The notes: generated from the letters alone by a model not told the origin. 64,000 bases of DNA from Agromyces sp. S2-1-8 (GCF_021129215.1 NZ_JAJOLP010000001.1:248001-312000), one strand, 5' to 3'. Shown: positions 1 through 8,092, numbered from the stretch's first letter. Numbers and translations are program-made.

Positions 1-74
1 CCGCCGCCCCCGTTCAGGAACGCGTCCGAGTCCCAGTCGGGCTCGTGGATGAGGTACATGTACGTGTCGGTCAT
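1..74 (-). CDS. Partial protein, possibly YCII-like (N-terminus only)
   Basis: The gene runs off the left edge of the window; only about 24 codons are visible, starting MTDTYMYLIHEPDW. The ATG at 72-74 has a good AGGAGA ribosome site 6 nt upstream on the minus strand. The short opening 'MYLIHEP' strand followed by a polar stretch resembles small YCII/DGPF-type proteins, but this is a guess from very few residues. It follows the hexosaminidase gene on the same strand, separated by a short palindrome. Confidence 0.5.
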   Translation of the reverse strand, partial: MTDTYMYLIHEPDWDSDAFLNGGG

Positions 75-112
75 GGCGTCTCCTTCGTCGGCCCTTTCGG
101 GCACGTGACGAC

Positions 113-136
113 GTTCGTCACACCATGGTGACGAAC
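113..136. promoter_or_regulatory. Inverted repeat upstream of the left-edge gene
   Basis: Nine-base arms GTTCGTCAC and GTGACGAAC are separated by six bases. The repeat lies about 40 nt upstream of the start codon at 74. It could be an operator for that gene or a processed hairpin between it and the hexosaminidase gene. No T-run follows, so an intrinsic terminator is less likely. Confidence 0.35.
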
Positions 137-170
137 TCGGCCGCTCGAAATCGACACCCGGCCGTGAAAC

Positions 171-1538
171 TCAGAGGTTCGCCGTGAGGCGCGCGAGCTC
201 GGCGAGCCGGTCGGCCCGGTCGCGCGGCGCACCCGGCACCCCCGGCCGCTGCTGGTCGGGCCGCGGCCCCGAGGGCGGCCGGTAGGCGACACCCCGCGCA
301 TCGAGCCAGGCGAGATACCCGGGCAGCCGGGCGGCGAAGTCGTCGGGGTCGACGGGCCCGCCGTTCCAGGCGACCTCGGCGAACGCCCCGAGCCGCGGGA
401 ACACCGCGTAGTCGAGCCGATCGCGACCGTCGAGATGCTCGCACCAGACGTTCGCCTGCACGCCCGCCACGCGGTCGGCGAACCAGGCCGGCGACTCGGC
501 GGGCACGGGGTCGAAGGTGCCGACGTCCTCGACCGACAGCACGGTGCCGACCGGGATCGGCTCCTCGGGCAGGTCGGACTGCCGGTAGTCGAGGTAGGTC
601 CACAGGTCGGGGCACAGCACGACGTCGTGCCCGAGCCGCGCGCCCAGCTCGGCGCCGACCGGCCCGCGCCACGACGCCACGATCGCGTCGGGTGCGGGGT
701 CGCGGCCCTCGAGCATCTCGTCCCAGCCGACGACCCGGCGGCCGTGGCCGCGTACGCGGTCGGCGATGCGCGCGAGGAACCACGACTGCAGCTCCTCCTC
801 GGTCGTGAGCCCGCGCTCGGCCATGAGCTCCTGCGTGCGCGGGTCGGCCCGCCAGCGATCCTTGCGCACCTCGTCGCCGCCGATGCCGATGAACTCGGAG
901 TCGAACACCTCGCACAGCTCGTCGAACACGGTGCCGACGAACTCGAGCGTCGCGTCGTCGACGTTCAGCACCTCGTCGCTGATGCCGAACCGCGGCCACG
1001 GCTCGGCGACGCGCTCGCTCACGGCCTCGGCGCCGCCGACCCCGAACTCGGGATACGCGGCGAGGATCGCCTGCGCGTGCCCCGGCACGTCGATCTCGGG
1101 CACGATGCGGATGCCTCGCGCCGCCGCGAATCGCACGAGCCCGCGCAGTTCGCCATGGGTGTACCAGCCCTCGTGCGGAACCCCGTCGAGCGTCGAGTGC
1201 GGCCCGTGGCCGAGCTGGGTCTGCGAACGCCGTCCGCCGACCTCGGTGAGGCGCGGGTAGGCGCGGACCTCGAACCGCCAGCCCTGGTCGTCGGTGAGGT
1301 GCAGCTGGAGCACGTTGATGCGGTGCGCGGCGAGCAGGTCGATGAACCGCTCGAGATCGGCCACCGGCCGGAAGCGCCGGGCGACGTCGAGCATGACGCC
1401 GCGCCACGCGAAGCGCGGCTCACCCTCGAGGCGGAGGCCGGCGGCGGTCGAGTCGGCGCGCAGCGCCGTCTCGAGACCCTCCCCGACGTGGTCTCGAAAC
1501 GCTCCTCCGTCGCTCCTCGACCGACGCCCCACGGTCAC
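171..1538 (-). CDS. GH20 beta-N-acetylhexosaminidase, N-terminal domain missing
   Basis: The 455-residue product carries the GH20 (beta/alpha)8 catalytic domain from about residue 43 (FAWRGVMLDV). The catalytic pair is Asp222-Glu223 in IGGDEV, and the substrate-side WDE motif is present. Family members release N-acetylglucosamine from chitin or peptidoglycan fragments. Most bacterial members carry a GH20b domain of roughly 120-150 residues before the barrel. Here only about 40 residues precede it, and their coding sequence includes a dispersed palindromic repeat at 1490-1525. The only plausible starts are GTG at 1538, overlapping the proC stop (GTGA), or GTG at 1532. No secretion signal is visible. 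It may be a 5'-truncated remnant whose catalytic core is still open, or a short cytoplasmic form. Confidence 0.8.
   Translation of the reverse strand: MTVGRRSRSDGGAFRDHVGEGLETALRADSTAAGLRLEGEPRFAWRGVMLDVARRFRPVADLERFIDLLAAHRINVLQLHLTDDQGWRFEVRAYPRLTEVGGRRSQTQLGHGPHSTLDGVPHEGWYTHGELRGLVRFAAARGIRIVPEIDVPGHAQAILAAYPEFGVGGAEAVSERVAEPWPRFGISDEVLNVDDATLEFVGTVFDELCEVFDSEFIGIGGDEVRKDRWRADPRTQELMAERGLTTEEELQSWFLARIADRVRGHGRRVVGWDEMLEGRDPAPDAIVASWRGPVGAELGARLGHDVVLCPDLWTYLDYRQSDLPEEPIPVGTVLSVEDVGTFDPVPAESPAWFADRVAGVQANVWCEHLDGRDRLDYAVFPRLGAFAEVAWNGGPVDPDDFAARLPGYLAWLDARGVAYRPPSGPRPDQQRPGVPGAPRDRADRLAELARLTANL
1490..1525. repeat. REP-like dispersed repeat, copy A
   Basis: This roughly 36-base sequence contains GGTCTCGAAACGCTCC followed by CTCGACCGAC. 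It matches closely the right half of the element at 52057-52093 and, more loosely, 44847-44882. It forms part of the first 17 codons of the truncated hexosaminidase gene, just downstream of the proC stop codon. Confidence 0.65.
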
Positions 1539-2383
1539 GCGCCGGCCGCCAGCTCGCGGGCACGTGCGAGCGCGGCGTCGGTCGCGCGGTCGAACGTTTG
1601 CTTGAGCGACGCCTCCTCGAGCACGGCGACCGCGCGCTCGGTGGTGCCCTTCGGGCTGGTCACCCGGCGACGCAGCTCGGCCGGCTCCTCGCCCGCGTCG
1701 GCGAGCAGCTCGCTCGCACCGCGGAACGTGCCCTGCACCATGGTCGCGGCCTGCTCGGGCGTGAAGCCCTTGTCGATCGCCGTCGCCGTGAGCTGCTCGA
1801 TGAGGTAGAAGACGTACGCCGGCCCCGAGCCCGAGATCGTCGACAGCGCGTCGAGCTGCGACTCGGGCACGACGAGCACGTCGCCGACGGTCTCGAAGAG
1901 CGCGACCGCGAGGGCGAGGTCGTCGTCGCTCGAGCGGGTGCCGGGCGAGACGCCGGTCACGGCGCGCCCGACGACGGCCGGGGTGTTCGGCATCGTGCGG
2001 ATGACGCTGACCGTGTCGGGCAGCAGCGACTCGTACGTCGCGACCGTGACGCCCGCGGCGACCGACACGACGACCGTCCCGGGCTCGAGCGCGTCGGCGA
2101 TCTCGCGGAGCAGGCCGGGCACCATCGCCGGCTTCACCCCGACGACCACGACCTTCGCGCCGGCGACCGCGCGGCGGTTCGCCGAGGCATCCTCGTCGGT
2201 GGAAGCGCTCGTGACGCCGGGCAGCGCGGCGAGCGCGGCGGCCTTCGCCGCCGACCGGTTCGTCGCGCGGATGCCCTCGGACTCCACACCCGGCCGGAGG
2301 AGCCCCGAGAGGATCGCCCCCGACATCGAACCGGCCCCGAGGAAGGCGATGACGGGCAGCTTCACGACGGCGTCGGCACTCAT
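1535..2383 (-). CDS. proC: Pyrroline-5-carboxylate reductase
   Basis: ProC catalyses the last step of proline synthesis, reducing pyrroline-5-carboxylate with NAD(P)H in the cytoplasm. The 282-residue length is normal. A Rossmann dinucleotide site GAGSMSGAI lies at residues 16-24, and the C-terminal family signature VTSPKGTTERAV is present. The ATG at 2383 follows a TAGGAT -10 box by 6 nt, so the mRNA is probably leaderless. The stop codon overlaps the GTG start of the hexosaminidase gene, so the two are probably cotranscribed. The CDF transporter gene is divergent. Confidence 0.95.
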   Translation of the reverse strand: MSADAVVKLPVIAFLGAGSMSGAILSGLLRPGVESEGIRATNRSAAKAAALAALPGVTSASTDEDASANRRAVAGAKVVVVGVKPAMVPGLLREIADALEPGTVVVSVAAGVTVATYESLLPDTVSVIRTMPNTPAVVGRAVTGVSPGTRSSDDDLALAVALFETVGDVLVVPESQLDALSTISGSGPAYVFYLIEQLTATAIDKGFTPEQAATMVQGTFRGASELLADAGEEPAELRRRVTSPKGTTERAVAVLEEASLKQTFDRATDAALARARELAAGA

Positions 2384-2389
2384 GCGACC

Positions 2390-2434
2390 ATCCTAGGTTT
2401 CGTGAACGCGGGCGATCGCGGGCCTCCGTAGGAT
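2390..2434. promoter_or_regulatory. Divergent leaderless promoters of proC and the CDF transporter
   Basis: TAGGAT occurs on the minus strand at 2395-2390, 6 nt before the proC ATG, and on the plus strand at 2429-2434, 7 nt before the transporter ATG. Neither gene has a Shine-Dalgarno sequence. A -10 box this close to the start codon is the usual sign of a leaderless actinobacterial transcript. Confidence 0.55.
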
Positions 2435-2441
2435 TGACGCC

Positions 2442-3404
2442 ATGAGTGCATCGGGCGGTACCAAAGCCATCATCGCGGCGTTCCTCGCGAACCTCGGCAT
2501 CGCGATCACGAAGCTCATCGCATGGGCGGTCTCGGGTTCGGCCTCGATGCTCGCCGAGGCGGTGCACTCGCTCGCCGACTCGGGCAACCAGGTGCTGCTC
2601 ATCTTCGGCGGCCGCAAGGCGCGCAAGGTCGCCGACAAGGAGCACCCGTTCGGCTACGGCCGCGAGCGCTACGTCTACGCGTTCATCGTGTCGATCATCC
2701 TGTTCTCGGTCGGCGGCGTGTTCTCGATCTACGAGGGCGTCGACAAGCTGCAGCACCCGCACGAGCTGACGAACATCTGGGTGCCGATCGCCGTGCTCGT
2801 GATCGCGATCGTGCTCGAGTCGTTCTCGCTGCGCACCGCGGTGAAGGAGTCGAACCAGGTGCGCGGCCGGCAGAGCTGGGTGCAGTTCGTGCGACGCGCG
2901 AAGGCGCCCGAGCTGCCCGTGGTGCTGCTCGAGGACGTCGCGGCGCTCATCGGTCTGGTCTTCGCCCTCCTCGGCGTCGGCCTCACCGCGATCACGCACA
3001 ACCCCGTGTTCGACGCGGTCGGCACGCTCATGATCGGCACGCTGCTCGTCGTCGTCGCGATCGTGCTCGGCATCGAGACGAAGTCGCTGCTCGTCGGCGA
3101 GGGCGCCGGCGAGGACGACGTGCAGAAGATCGAGCAGGCGATCCTCGCCGGTCCCGAGGCCGAGCGCATCATCCACATGAAGACCCTCTACCTCGGGCCC
3201 GACGAGCTGCTCGTGGCCGCGAAGCTCGGCTTCGCCTCCGACCAGCGCCTGCTCGAGGTGGCCGCCGCGACGAACGTCATCGAGCAGCGCATCCGGCATG
3301 CGGTGCCCGCGGCCCGGGTCATCTACATCGAGCCCGACGTCTACGTCGACCCGAACCAGACGGCGCCGCCGACCGACGCGATCGTCATCAAGGGCCTCGA
3401 GTGA
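2442..3404 (+). CDS. Cation diffusion facilitator family transporter
   Basis: This is a 320-residue inner-membrane metal/proton antiporter of the CDF family, which normally exports Zn, Fe, Co or Mn. The HxxxD metal motif in the second membrane segment is present (His42-Asp46 in AEAVHSLADSGNQ). A KEHPFGYGRERY loop and a C-terminal cytoplasmic domain are also seen. The start at 2442 is set by the -10 box just upstream. The last codon overlaps the GTG start of the amidotransferase gene, so the two are translationally coupled. The metal cannot be predicted with confidence. Confidence 0.92.
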   Translation: MSASGGTKAIIAAFLANLGIAITKLIAWAVSGSASMLAEAVHSLADSGNQVLLIFGGRKARKVADKEHPFGYGRERYVYAFIVSIILFSVGGVFSIYEGVDKLQHPHELTNIWVPIAVLVIAIVLESFSLRTAVKESNQVRGRQSWVQFVRRAKAPELPVVLLEDVAALIGLVFALLGVGLTAITHNPVFDAVGTLMIGTLLVVVAIVLGIETKSLLVGEGAGEDDVQKIEQAILAGPEAERIIHMKTLYLGPDELLVAAKLGFASDQRLLEVAAATNVIEQRIRHAVPAARVIYIEPDVYVDPNQTAPPTDAIVIKGLE

Positions 3405-4171
3405 CGGCTGGTCCGCGGGCCGGTTCCGCGGCGCCGGCGATCGCGCGCACCGCGCTCGTGCTGCGGCACGACTCGGCGATCGGCCTCGGCAACCTCGGCC
3501 CGGTGCTCGAGGCGAACGGCTACGAGATCGTAACGGTCGACACCCCGACCGCGGACGTCTCGGGGCTCGACCCGCTCGGCGCCGACCTCGTCGTCGTGCT
3601 CGGCGGTGACGAGGCGGTCTACGAGACCGACCGCTACCCGTACCTCGCCGACGAGGTCGAGCTGCTGCGCGAACGCATCGCGGCCGAGGCCCCCGTCTTC
3701 GGGGTGTGCCTCGGTGCGCAGCTGCTCGCCGCATCGCTCGGCGGGCGGGCGTACCGGGGCGAGCGCAAGGAGGTCGGCTGGCTCGAGGTCGAGCCGACCG
3801 AGGCGGGCGCGGCGTCGCCGCTGCGTCACTTCGCCGGGGTGCCGACGGTGCAGTGGCACGGCGACACCTTCGAGCTGCCGGCCGATTCCGGGGTCGTGCG
3901 ACTCGCCTCGTCGCCGCAGTACGAGAACCAGGCGTTCGCGAAGGGCCACTGGCTGCTCGCCGTGCAGTTCCACCCCGAGGTCGACGACGTCATCCACGAC
4001 GAGTGGCTCGACGCGTGGGGCGACGAGCTGCCCGAGCACGGCACGAGTCGCGACGAACTGCGCGCCGGGTACGCCGAGCACGGCCGGCGCGCGCAGGAGG
4101 CATCCGCGCTGCTGTTCGGCGAGTACCTCGCGGGGCTCGACGCCCGCGCCACGACAGCGGTGGCCGAGTAG
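3401..4171 (+). CDS. Class I glutamine amidotransferase (GATase1-like)
   Basis: The 256-residue protein has the triad-type GATase1 fold: nucleophile Cys103 in FGVCLGAQLLA, and the His/Glu pair in VQFHPEV near residue 190. These enzymes release ammonia from glutamine or hydrolyse gamma-glutamyl bonds; stand-alone members include GMP-synthase-like and gamma-glutamyl peptide hydrolase types. The partner or substrate is unknown here. GTG 3401 overlaps the transporter stop codon in a GTGA junction, which fixes the start. Confidence 0.88.
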   Translation: MTAGPRAGSAAPAIARTALVLRHDSAIGLGNLGPVLEANGYEIVTVDTPTADVSGLDPLGADLVVVLGGDEAVYETDRYPYLADEVELLRERIAAEAPVFGVCLGAQLLAASLGGRAYRGERKEVGWLEVEPTEAGAASPLRHFAGVPTVQWHGDTFELPADSGVVRLASSPQYENQAFAKGHWLLAVQFHPEVDDVIHDEWLDAWGDELPEHGTSRDELRAGYAEHGRRAQEASALLFGEYLAGLDARATTAVAE

Positions 4172-4202
4172 GCGCGACCGCCCGCCCGGCCACCGCGCCG
4201 GG

Positions 4203-5132
4203 TCAGGAGTGCGCGCCGCCGTCGATGCGCGACGCCTCCCGAGGAGTGGGAGGACCGGCGAGATCGCGCACGAGCGCGAGCACGTCGTCGACCGACTGGG
4301 CCGGGTCGGTCACGGGTGCCTGGATGTGCCGCACGACGCCCTCGGGGTCGACGAGCAGGGTGACGCGCTTCAGCCGATCGGCACCGCCGGCGCGGAACAC
4401 GGGGAGCCGCAGCGCTGACGCTGCGAGGCCGTCCTGGTCGGAGGCGAGCAGGTAGGGCAGGTCGGCGTGCGCCGCGAAGGCTGCGAGCTGCTCGGGATGC
4501 TGCGTGCTCACGCCGAGCACCCGTGCGCCGGCCTCGGCGAGCGCCGCGTGGCGCCGGCCGTACGTGACGCACTCGAGCGTGCAGCCGGTCGTGCCGGGCA
4601 CCTCGCCCCAGTGCGGCGGGTAGCCGTGCGTGCCGGGCGCGTAGGCGCCGGGGAAGAAGAACAGCGCCGTCCACCGGTCGGGGTCGACGAGACGGGCGGC
4701 GGACCCGTCGTGCGCCGCGAGCTCGACGTCGGGTACGTGCGCTCCCTCGAGGGCGCGGACCCGCGCGAGGTCGCCGTCGCCGAGCGCGCCGCTCAGCGTG
4801 CCGTCGCCCATGACGAACCGCGAGCCCCACTCCTGCAGCGCGAGCAGCACCGGCAGCAACCCCTCGCCGCTCGCCGTCAGGCGGTAGTCGTGCCGCGGCG
4901 GCCGTTCCGAGTACGGCACCTTCTCGAGCACCCCGTGCTCGACGAGCGCGCCGAGTCGCTCGGCGAGCGCGCGACGCGAGAGGCCGAGCTCGCGGGCGAA
5001 CCCGTCGAACCGGGTGACCCCCGCGGCGGCCTCGCGCACGATCAGCAGGCTCTGCCAGTCGCCGACGATCGCGAGCGACTGCGCGATGCCGCACGAGCTG
5101 TCGGTGAGGTCCTCGCGGCGCATGCCGTCCAT
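4203..5132 (-). CDS. HxlR-type regulator fused to a peroxiredoxin
   Basis: The 309-residue product joins two domains. Residues about 14-105 are an HxlR/MarR-like winged helix (CGIAQSLAIVGDWQSLLIV, then SRRALAERLGALVEHGVL). Residues about 131-309 are an AhpC/TSA-type peroxiredoxin with FFFPGAYAPG and TGCTLECVTY. Cys184 is the likely peroxidatic residue and Cys188 a possible partner. Cys14 sits where redox-sensing HxlR proteins such as YodB have their reactive cysteine. The ATG at 5132 has the best ribosome site (GCAGGAGAGA, 4 nt away); upstream in-frame starts lack one. The gene is divergent from an MFS exporter, with a palindrome between them. I infer a regulator that senses oxidants or quinones. 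Confidence 0.85.
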   Translation of the reverse strand: MDGMRREDLTDSSCGIAQSLAIVGDWQSLLIVREAAAGVTRFDGFARELGLSRRALAERLGALVEHGVLEKVPYSERPPRHDYRLTASGEGLLPVLLALQEWGSRFVMGDGTLSGALGDGDLARVRALEGAHVPDVELAAHDGSAARLVDPDRWTALFFFPGAYAPGTHGYPPHWGEVPGTTGCTLECVTYGRRHAALAEAGARVLGVSTQHPEQLAAFAAHADLPYLLASDQDGLAASALRLPVFRAGGADRLKRVTLLVDPEGVVRHIQAPVTDPAQSVDDVLALVRDLAGPPTPREASRIDGGAHS

Positions 5133-5174
5133 TCTCTCCTGCCCGCCGCTGATGCGCCGGGGTTCGTCCATACT

Positions 5175-5197
5175 GTAAGTTCCAATATGGAACTTAC
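5175..5197. promoter_or_regulatory. Palindromic operator between the HxlR fusion and the MFS exporter
   Basis: Perfect 10-base arms GTAAGTTCCA and TGGAACTTAC are separated by ATA. The site lies 43 nt upstream of the regulator start and 31 nt upstream of the exporter start, where it could repress both genes. It is conspicuously AT-rich for this genome. HxlR proteins bind palindromes of this kind as dimers. Confidence 0.7.
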
Positions 5198-5227
5198 CTG
5201 ATCCCGTCCCGATCGAGGAGGTCGCCG

Positions 5228-6526
5228 GTGGCCACGAGTGCACGGCCGTTCTGGATCTACTGGACCGCGAGCACGACGAGCGGCGTCGGCACCGCGGTCA
5301 CCGCCGTCGCGCTGCCGCTGACGGCCGTCACCGTGCTCCATGCCGGTCCGGTCGAGACGGGCCTGCTCGCCGCGTCGTCGTACCTCGCCTGGGTGGTGCT
5401 CGGCCTGCCGGCGGGAGCGATCGTGCATCGGCTGCCGCTGCGCGCGACGCAGGTCGTCGCCGACCTGGTGCGCGCCGCGGCGATCGTCATGGTGCCGCTC
5501 GTCTGGTGGCTGGGCGAGCTCTCGCTCGTGCACCTCGTCCTCACGGCGCTCGCGGTGAACGTGGCCGAGGTGTTCTACTTCACGGCCAACACGACGTTCC
5601 TGCCGTCCGTCGTACCGAAGCACGAGCTGACGAGCCGGAACAGCCTCGTCTCCGGCACCCAGGCCGCGACCCAGCTCGGCGGGCCCTCGCTCGCCGGCCT
5701 GCTCGTGCAGGCGGTCGGCGCGGTGCCCGCGCTGCTCGTCGACGTCGCCTCCTACGTCACGTCGGCGCTGCTCCTGCGCCGGCTGCCCGAGCGGCGCGAA
5801 CCCGCCCCGGCCGACGGCGCCGCCCGCGCCGGGATGGGGGCGATGATCGCCGAGGGGTGGCGGTTCGTGGTGCGGCACCCGGTGATGGCGCCCGCCACCT
5901 GGTGGGCGTGCGTCGTCAACCTCGTCTGCGGCGTGCAGGCCGGACTGTTCGCGGTGTACCTGGTGCGCGACCTCGAGGCGCCGCCCGCCATGGTGGGAGT
6001 GCTGCTCGCCGCCGACGGCGTCGGTTCACTGCTCGCCGCGGCGGCCACACCCTGGCTCGTCCGCCGCTTCGGGTCGGCACGGGTACTGCTCGTCGACGGG
6101 CTGGTCGGGTTCGCCGGGGCCGCGCTCATTCCCCTCGGCGCCGGGGCGGCCGGCTGGCTGTGCTTCGCGATCGGCACCCTCGTGTTCGGCGCCGCGGTCG
6201 TGCCCGGCAGCGTCGTGACGCGCACGTACCGGCAGGTGGCCAGCCCGCCCGAGCTGCTCTCGCGCGTCATGGCGACGGTGCGCTTCGTCTCGTGGAGCAT
6301 GATTCCGGTCGGCGCCGTCGTCGCGGGCCTGCTCGCCGCGCAGGTGGGCAGCCGGTCGGTGCTGCTCGGGTCCGCGTTCATCCTGCTGCTCGGCCCGTTC
6401 ATCGTGTGGTTCAGCCCGGTGCGCAGGCTCCGCAACCTCGAGGACTACGACGAGGGGCGGCGCAGCGGGTCCTCGAAGAACTCGAGCAGCAGCGCCGCGG
6501 ATGCCTCGGCCTCGACGCCCGCATAG
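5228..6526 (+). CDS. MFS exporter (enterobactin/macrolide-efflux-like subfamily)
   Basis: This 432-residue, roughly 12-segment major facilitator protein opens FWIYWTASTTSGVGTAVTAVALPL, as in small-molecule exporters related to EntS and macrolide efflux proteins. The GTG at 5228 is preceded by GAGGAGG at 5215-5221. It is divergent from the HxlR-peroxiredoxin gene and is probably under its control, so the substrate may be a toxic electrophile or quinone (inference). Its Ser/Ala-rich C-terminal tail overlaps the 3' end of the convergent tadA gene by 82 nt. Confidence 0.87.
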   Translation: MATSARPFWIYWTASTTSGVGTAVTAVALPLTAVTVLHAGPVETGLLAASSYLAWVVLGLPAGAIVHRLPLRATQVVADLVRAAAIVMVPLVWWLGELSLVHLVLTALAVNVAEVFYFTANTTFLPSVVPKHELTSRNSLVSGTQAATQLGGPSLAGLLVQAVGAVPALLVDVASYVTSALLLRRLPERREPAPADGAARAGMGAMIAEGWRFVVRHPVMAPATWWACVVNLVCGVQAGLFAVYLVRDLEAPPAMVGVLLAADGVGSLLAAAATPWLVRRFGSARVLLVDGLVGFAGAALIPLGAGAAGWLCFAIGTLVFGAAVVPGSVVTRTYRQVASPPELLSRVMATVRFVSWSMIPVGAVVAGLLAAQVGSRSVLLGSAFILLLGPFIVWFSPVRRLRNLEDYDEGRRSGSSKNSSSSAADASASTPA

Positions 6527-6927
6527 ACCTCGACCCGATGGTTGAGCCGGCGGTCGCGCAGCACGTCGTAGAGCGACCCGGCGGCGCCGGCCTTCTCGTC
6601 CCATGCGCCGAACACCACGGTCGGCACCCGCGCGGCGAGGATCGCGCCCGCGCACATCACGCACGGCTCGAGCGTGACGACGAGCGTGCAGCCCTCGAGC
6701 CGCCAGTCGCCGGTCGCCTCGGCGGCGCGGCGCAGCGCGATCACCTCGGCGTGCGCCGTGGGGTCGCCGTGCAGCTCGCGCTCGTTGCGGCTCGAGGCGA
6801 CGACGCGGCCCTCGCGGTCGATCACGACGGCGCCGACCGGCACGTCGCGGGTCGCGGGCGCCCGGGCGGCCTCGGCGAGCGCGAGGCGCATCCACTCGCG
6901 GTGGATCGCCGGCCCCGAAGCATCCAT
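6445..6927 (-). CDS. tadA: tRNA adenosine(34) deaminase
   Basis: TadA converts A34 to inosine in tRNA-Arg(ACG) so that it can read CGU, CGC and CGA. The 160-residue length is typical. The zinc and proton-shuttle motifs are His59-Ala-Glu61 and Pro88-Cys89-Val-Met-Cys92. The ATG at 6927 is preceded by an AAGGGG ribosome site. The gene is convergent with the MFS exporter, with an 82-nt overlap, and divergent from upp. Its tRNA substrate gene is in this window at 39099-39171 and serves as the prophage attachment site. Confidence 0.95.
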   Translation of the reverse strand: MDASGPAIHREWMRLALAEAARAPATRDVPVGAVVIDREGRVVASSRNERELHGDPTAHAEVIALRRAAEATGDWRLEGCTLVVTLEPCVMCAGAILAARVPTVVFGAWDEKAGAAGSLYDVLRDRRLNHRVEVYAGVEAEASAALLLEFFEDPLRRPSS

Positions 6928-6978
6928 GCCGTTCACCCCTTCGCCGAACTCCCCTGACGGAAGAAGACCCCCGCAACC

Positions 6979-6984
6979 TAGAAT
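6979..6984 (+). promoter_or_regulatory. Leaderless-type -10 box of upp
   Basis: TAGAAT is followed by 7 nt and then the upp start codon, and no Shine-Dalgarno sequence is present. This is the same arrangement as at proC and the CDF transporter. Confidence 0.5.
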
Positions 6985-6991
6985 CGAGCCT

Positions 6992-7624
6992 ATGCGAGTC
7001 CACGTTGCCGACCACCCGCTCATCACCCACAAACTGACGGTGCTCCGCGACGAGAACACGCCGTCGCCGGTGTTCCGCTCGCTCGTCGAAGAGCTCATGA
7101 CCCTGCTCGCGTACGAGGGCACCCGCGGCGTCCGGGTCGAGCCGGTCGACATCGTGACCCCGGTCGCCCCGACCACGGGCGTGCGCATCGCCGACCCGAA
7201 GCCGCTCATCGTGCCGATCCTGCGCGCGGGTCTCGGCATGCTCGAGGGCATGGTGAAGCTCCTGCCGAGCGCCGAGGTCGGCTTCCTCGGCATGGCCCGC
7301 GACGAAGAGACCCTGCAGCCGACGACGTACGCCGAGCGGCTGCCCGACGACCTCTCCGACCGCCAGTGCTTCGTGCTCGACCCGATGCTCGCGACGGGCG
7401 GCTCGCTCAGCGCCGCGATCGAGTTCCTGCTCGCGCGCGGCGCGACCGACGTGACCGCGATCTGCATCCTCGCGACGCCCGAGGGGCTCGCTGCGGTCGA
7501 GAAGGCGCTGCACGGGCGCGAGGTCTCGCTCGTGCTCGGCGCGATCGACGAGCGCCTCAACGAGCACGGCTTCATCGTGCCCGGCCTCGGCGACGCGGGC
7601 GACCGCCTCTACGGCACGGTATAA
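6992..7624 (+). CDS. upp: Uracil phosphoribosyltransferase
   Basis: Upp makes UMP from uracil and PRPP (pyrimidine salvage). The 210-residue protein has the family's [20 protein letters not shown] start, an Arg-rich [16 protein letters not shown] segment, the PRPP-binding loop [19 protein letters not shown], and a uracil-binding C-terminus ([12 protein letters not shown]). A TAGAAT box 7 nt before ATG 6992 supports that start and a leaderless transcript. A strong hairpin about 110 nt downstream probably ends the transcript. Confidence 0.97.
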   Translation: MRVHVADHPLITHKLTVLRDENTPSPVFRSLVEELMTLLAYEGTRGVRVEPVDIVTPVAPTTGVRIADPKPLIVPILRAGLGMLEGMVKLLPSAEVGFLGMARDEETLQPTTYAERLPDDLSDRQCFVLDPMLATGGSLSAAIEFLLARGATDVTAICILATPEGLAAVEKALHGREVSLVLGAIDERLNEHGFIVPGLGDAGDRLYGTV

Positions 7625-7734
7625 GCGCACCGCCGATTCCACCGGCTCGAAGGATCTGCGAGGTCCGCCGCGCCGTGGCGCAGCTCCCTTGACGAAGATT
7701 TTACAGATTCGCTATTCGTCGCAGATTCTTTCAC

Positions 7735-7773
7735 GCGAGGCATCCGGCCGTCTGAATCCTCCGGATGCCTCGC
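7735..7773. terminator. Hairpin downstream of upp
   Basis: Perfect 13-base arms GCGAGGCATCCGG and CCGGATGCCTCGC enclose a 13-base loop. There is no long T-run. Each arm contains one copy of the enriched nonamer GGATGCCTC. It probably acts as the upp terminator and insulates the leader-peptide promoter that follows. Confidence 0.65.
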
Positions 7774-7824
7774 GCTGACGCGCACCCGCTGCGACGTCAC
7801 ACCCCGTCATCCGGGGGTCACGAA

Positions 7825-7853
7825 TTGACACACGCTCGACTCTCGGATTTACT
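7825..7853 (+). promoter_or_regulatory. Promoter of the Cys-rich leader peptide
   Basis: A consensus -35 TTGACA (7825-7830) is followed after 17 bases by TTTACT (7848-7853) as -10. The ATG of the leader peptide begins 7 nt further on, so transcription should start at or next to the start codon. A perfect -35 hexamer is rare in the rest of this window. Confidence 0.6.
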
Positions 7854-7860
7854 CGCACCC

Positions 7861-7962
7861 ATGACTGACAACGCACGCACCCTGACCACCCGCGAGGTGA
7901 ACAGGACGACCGGCATCATGATGTCGGCGCGTGCGCCCATGTGTTGTCGAATGTGCCGCTGA
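7861..7962 (+). CDS. Putative Cys-rich leader peptide (33 aa)
   Basis: This short reading frame begins at a leaderless ATG and ends APMCCRMCR, with three Cys codons among the last six sense codons. It lies 165 nt upstream of a winged-helix regulator gene, and a hairpin lies between them. Short leader peptides with clustered Cys codons near the end act as cysteine-responsive attenuators in mycobacteria and other actinobacteria: ribosome stalling at Cys codons changes expression of the next gene. The match is by position and composition only; the downstream gene is not a known sulfur enzyme. Confidence 0.55.
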   Translation: MTDNARTLTTREVNRTTGIMMSARAPMCCRMCR

Positions 7963-8071
7963 CCGCGACTCGACCGCCGAGTTCCGCAGCCGACCCGCAT
8001 CCAGGTCGGCACGGACTCCACTGAACCCACCGGCTCTCGGGGGTTCGCCGGCCGTATCGGCCTCTCGTTTC

Positions 8072-8092
8072 CGACCCCGCAGATCGGGGTCG
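8072..8092 (+). promoter_or_regulatory. Hairpin between leader peptide and winged-helix gene
   Basis: Perfect 8-base arms CGACCCCG and CGGGGTCG enclose CAGAT. The hairpin lies 110 nt after the leader-peptide stop and 35 nt before the next ATG. It is a candidate attenuator or translation-blocking structure for the leader peptide system. No poly-T tract follows. Confidence 0.45.

Noticed and set aside
171..3734. Open minus-strand frame of 1187 codons covering the hexosaminidase and, in other frames, proC and the CDF transporter
   Set aside because: Only the part below 1538 has protein character; the rest is Arg-rich antisense or out-of-frame translation, as is common at 70% GC.
7625..7860. A riboswitch between upp and the leader peptide
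   Set aside because: Apart from the terminator-like hairpin and the promoter I see no conserved aptamer pattern, and transcription seems to begin at the leader start codon.
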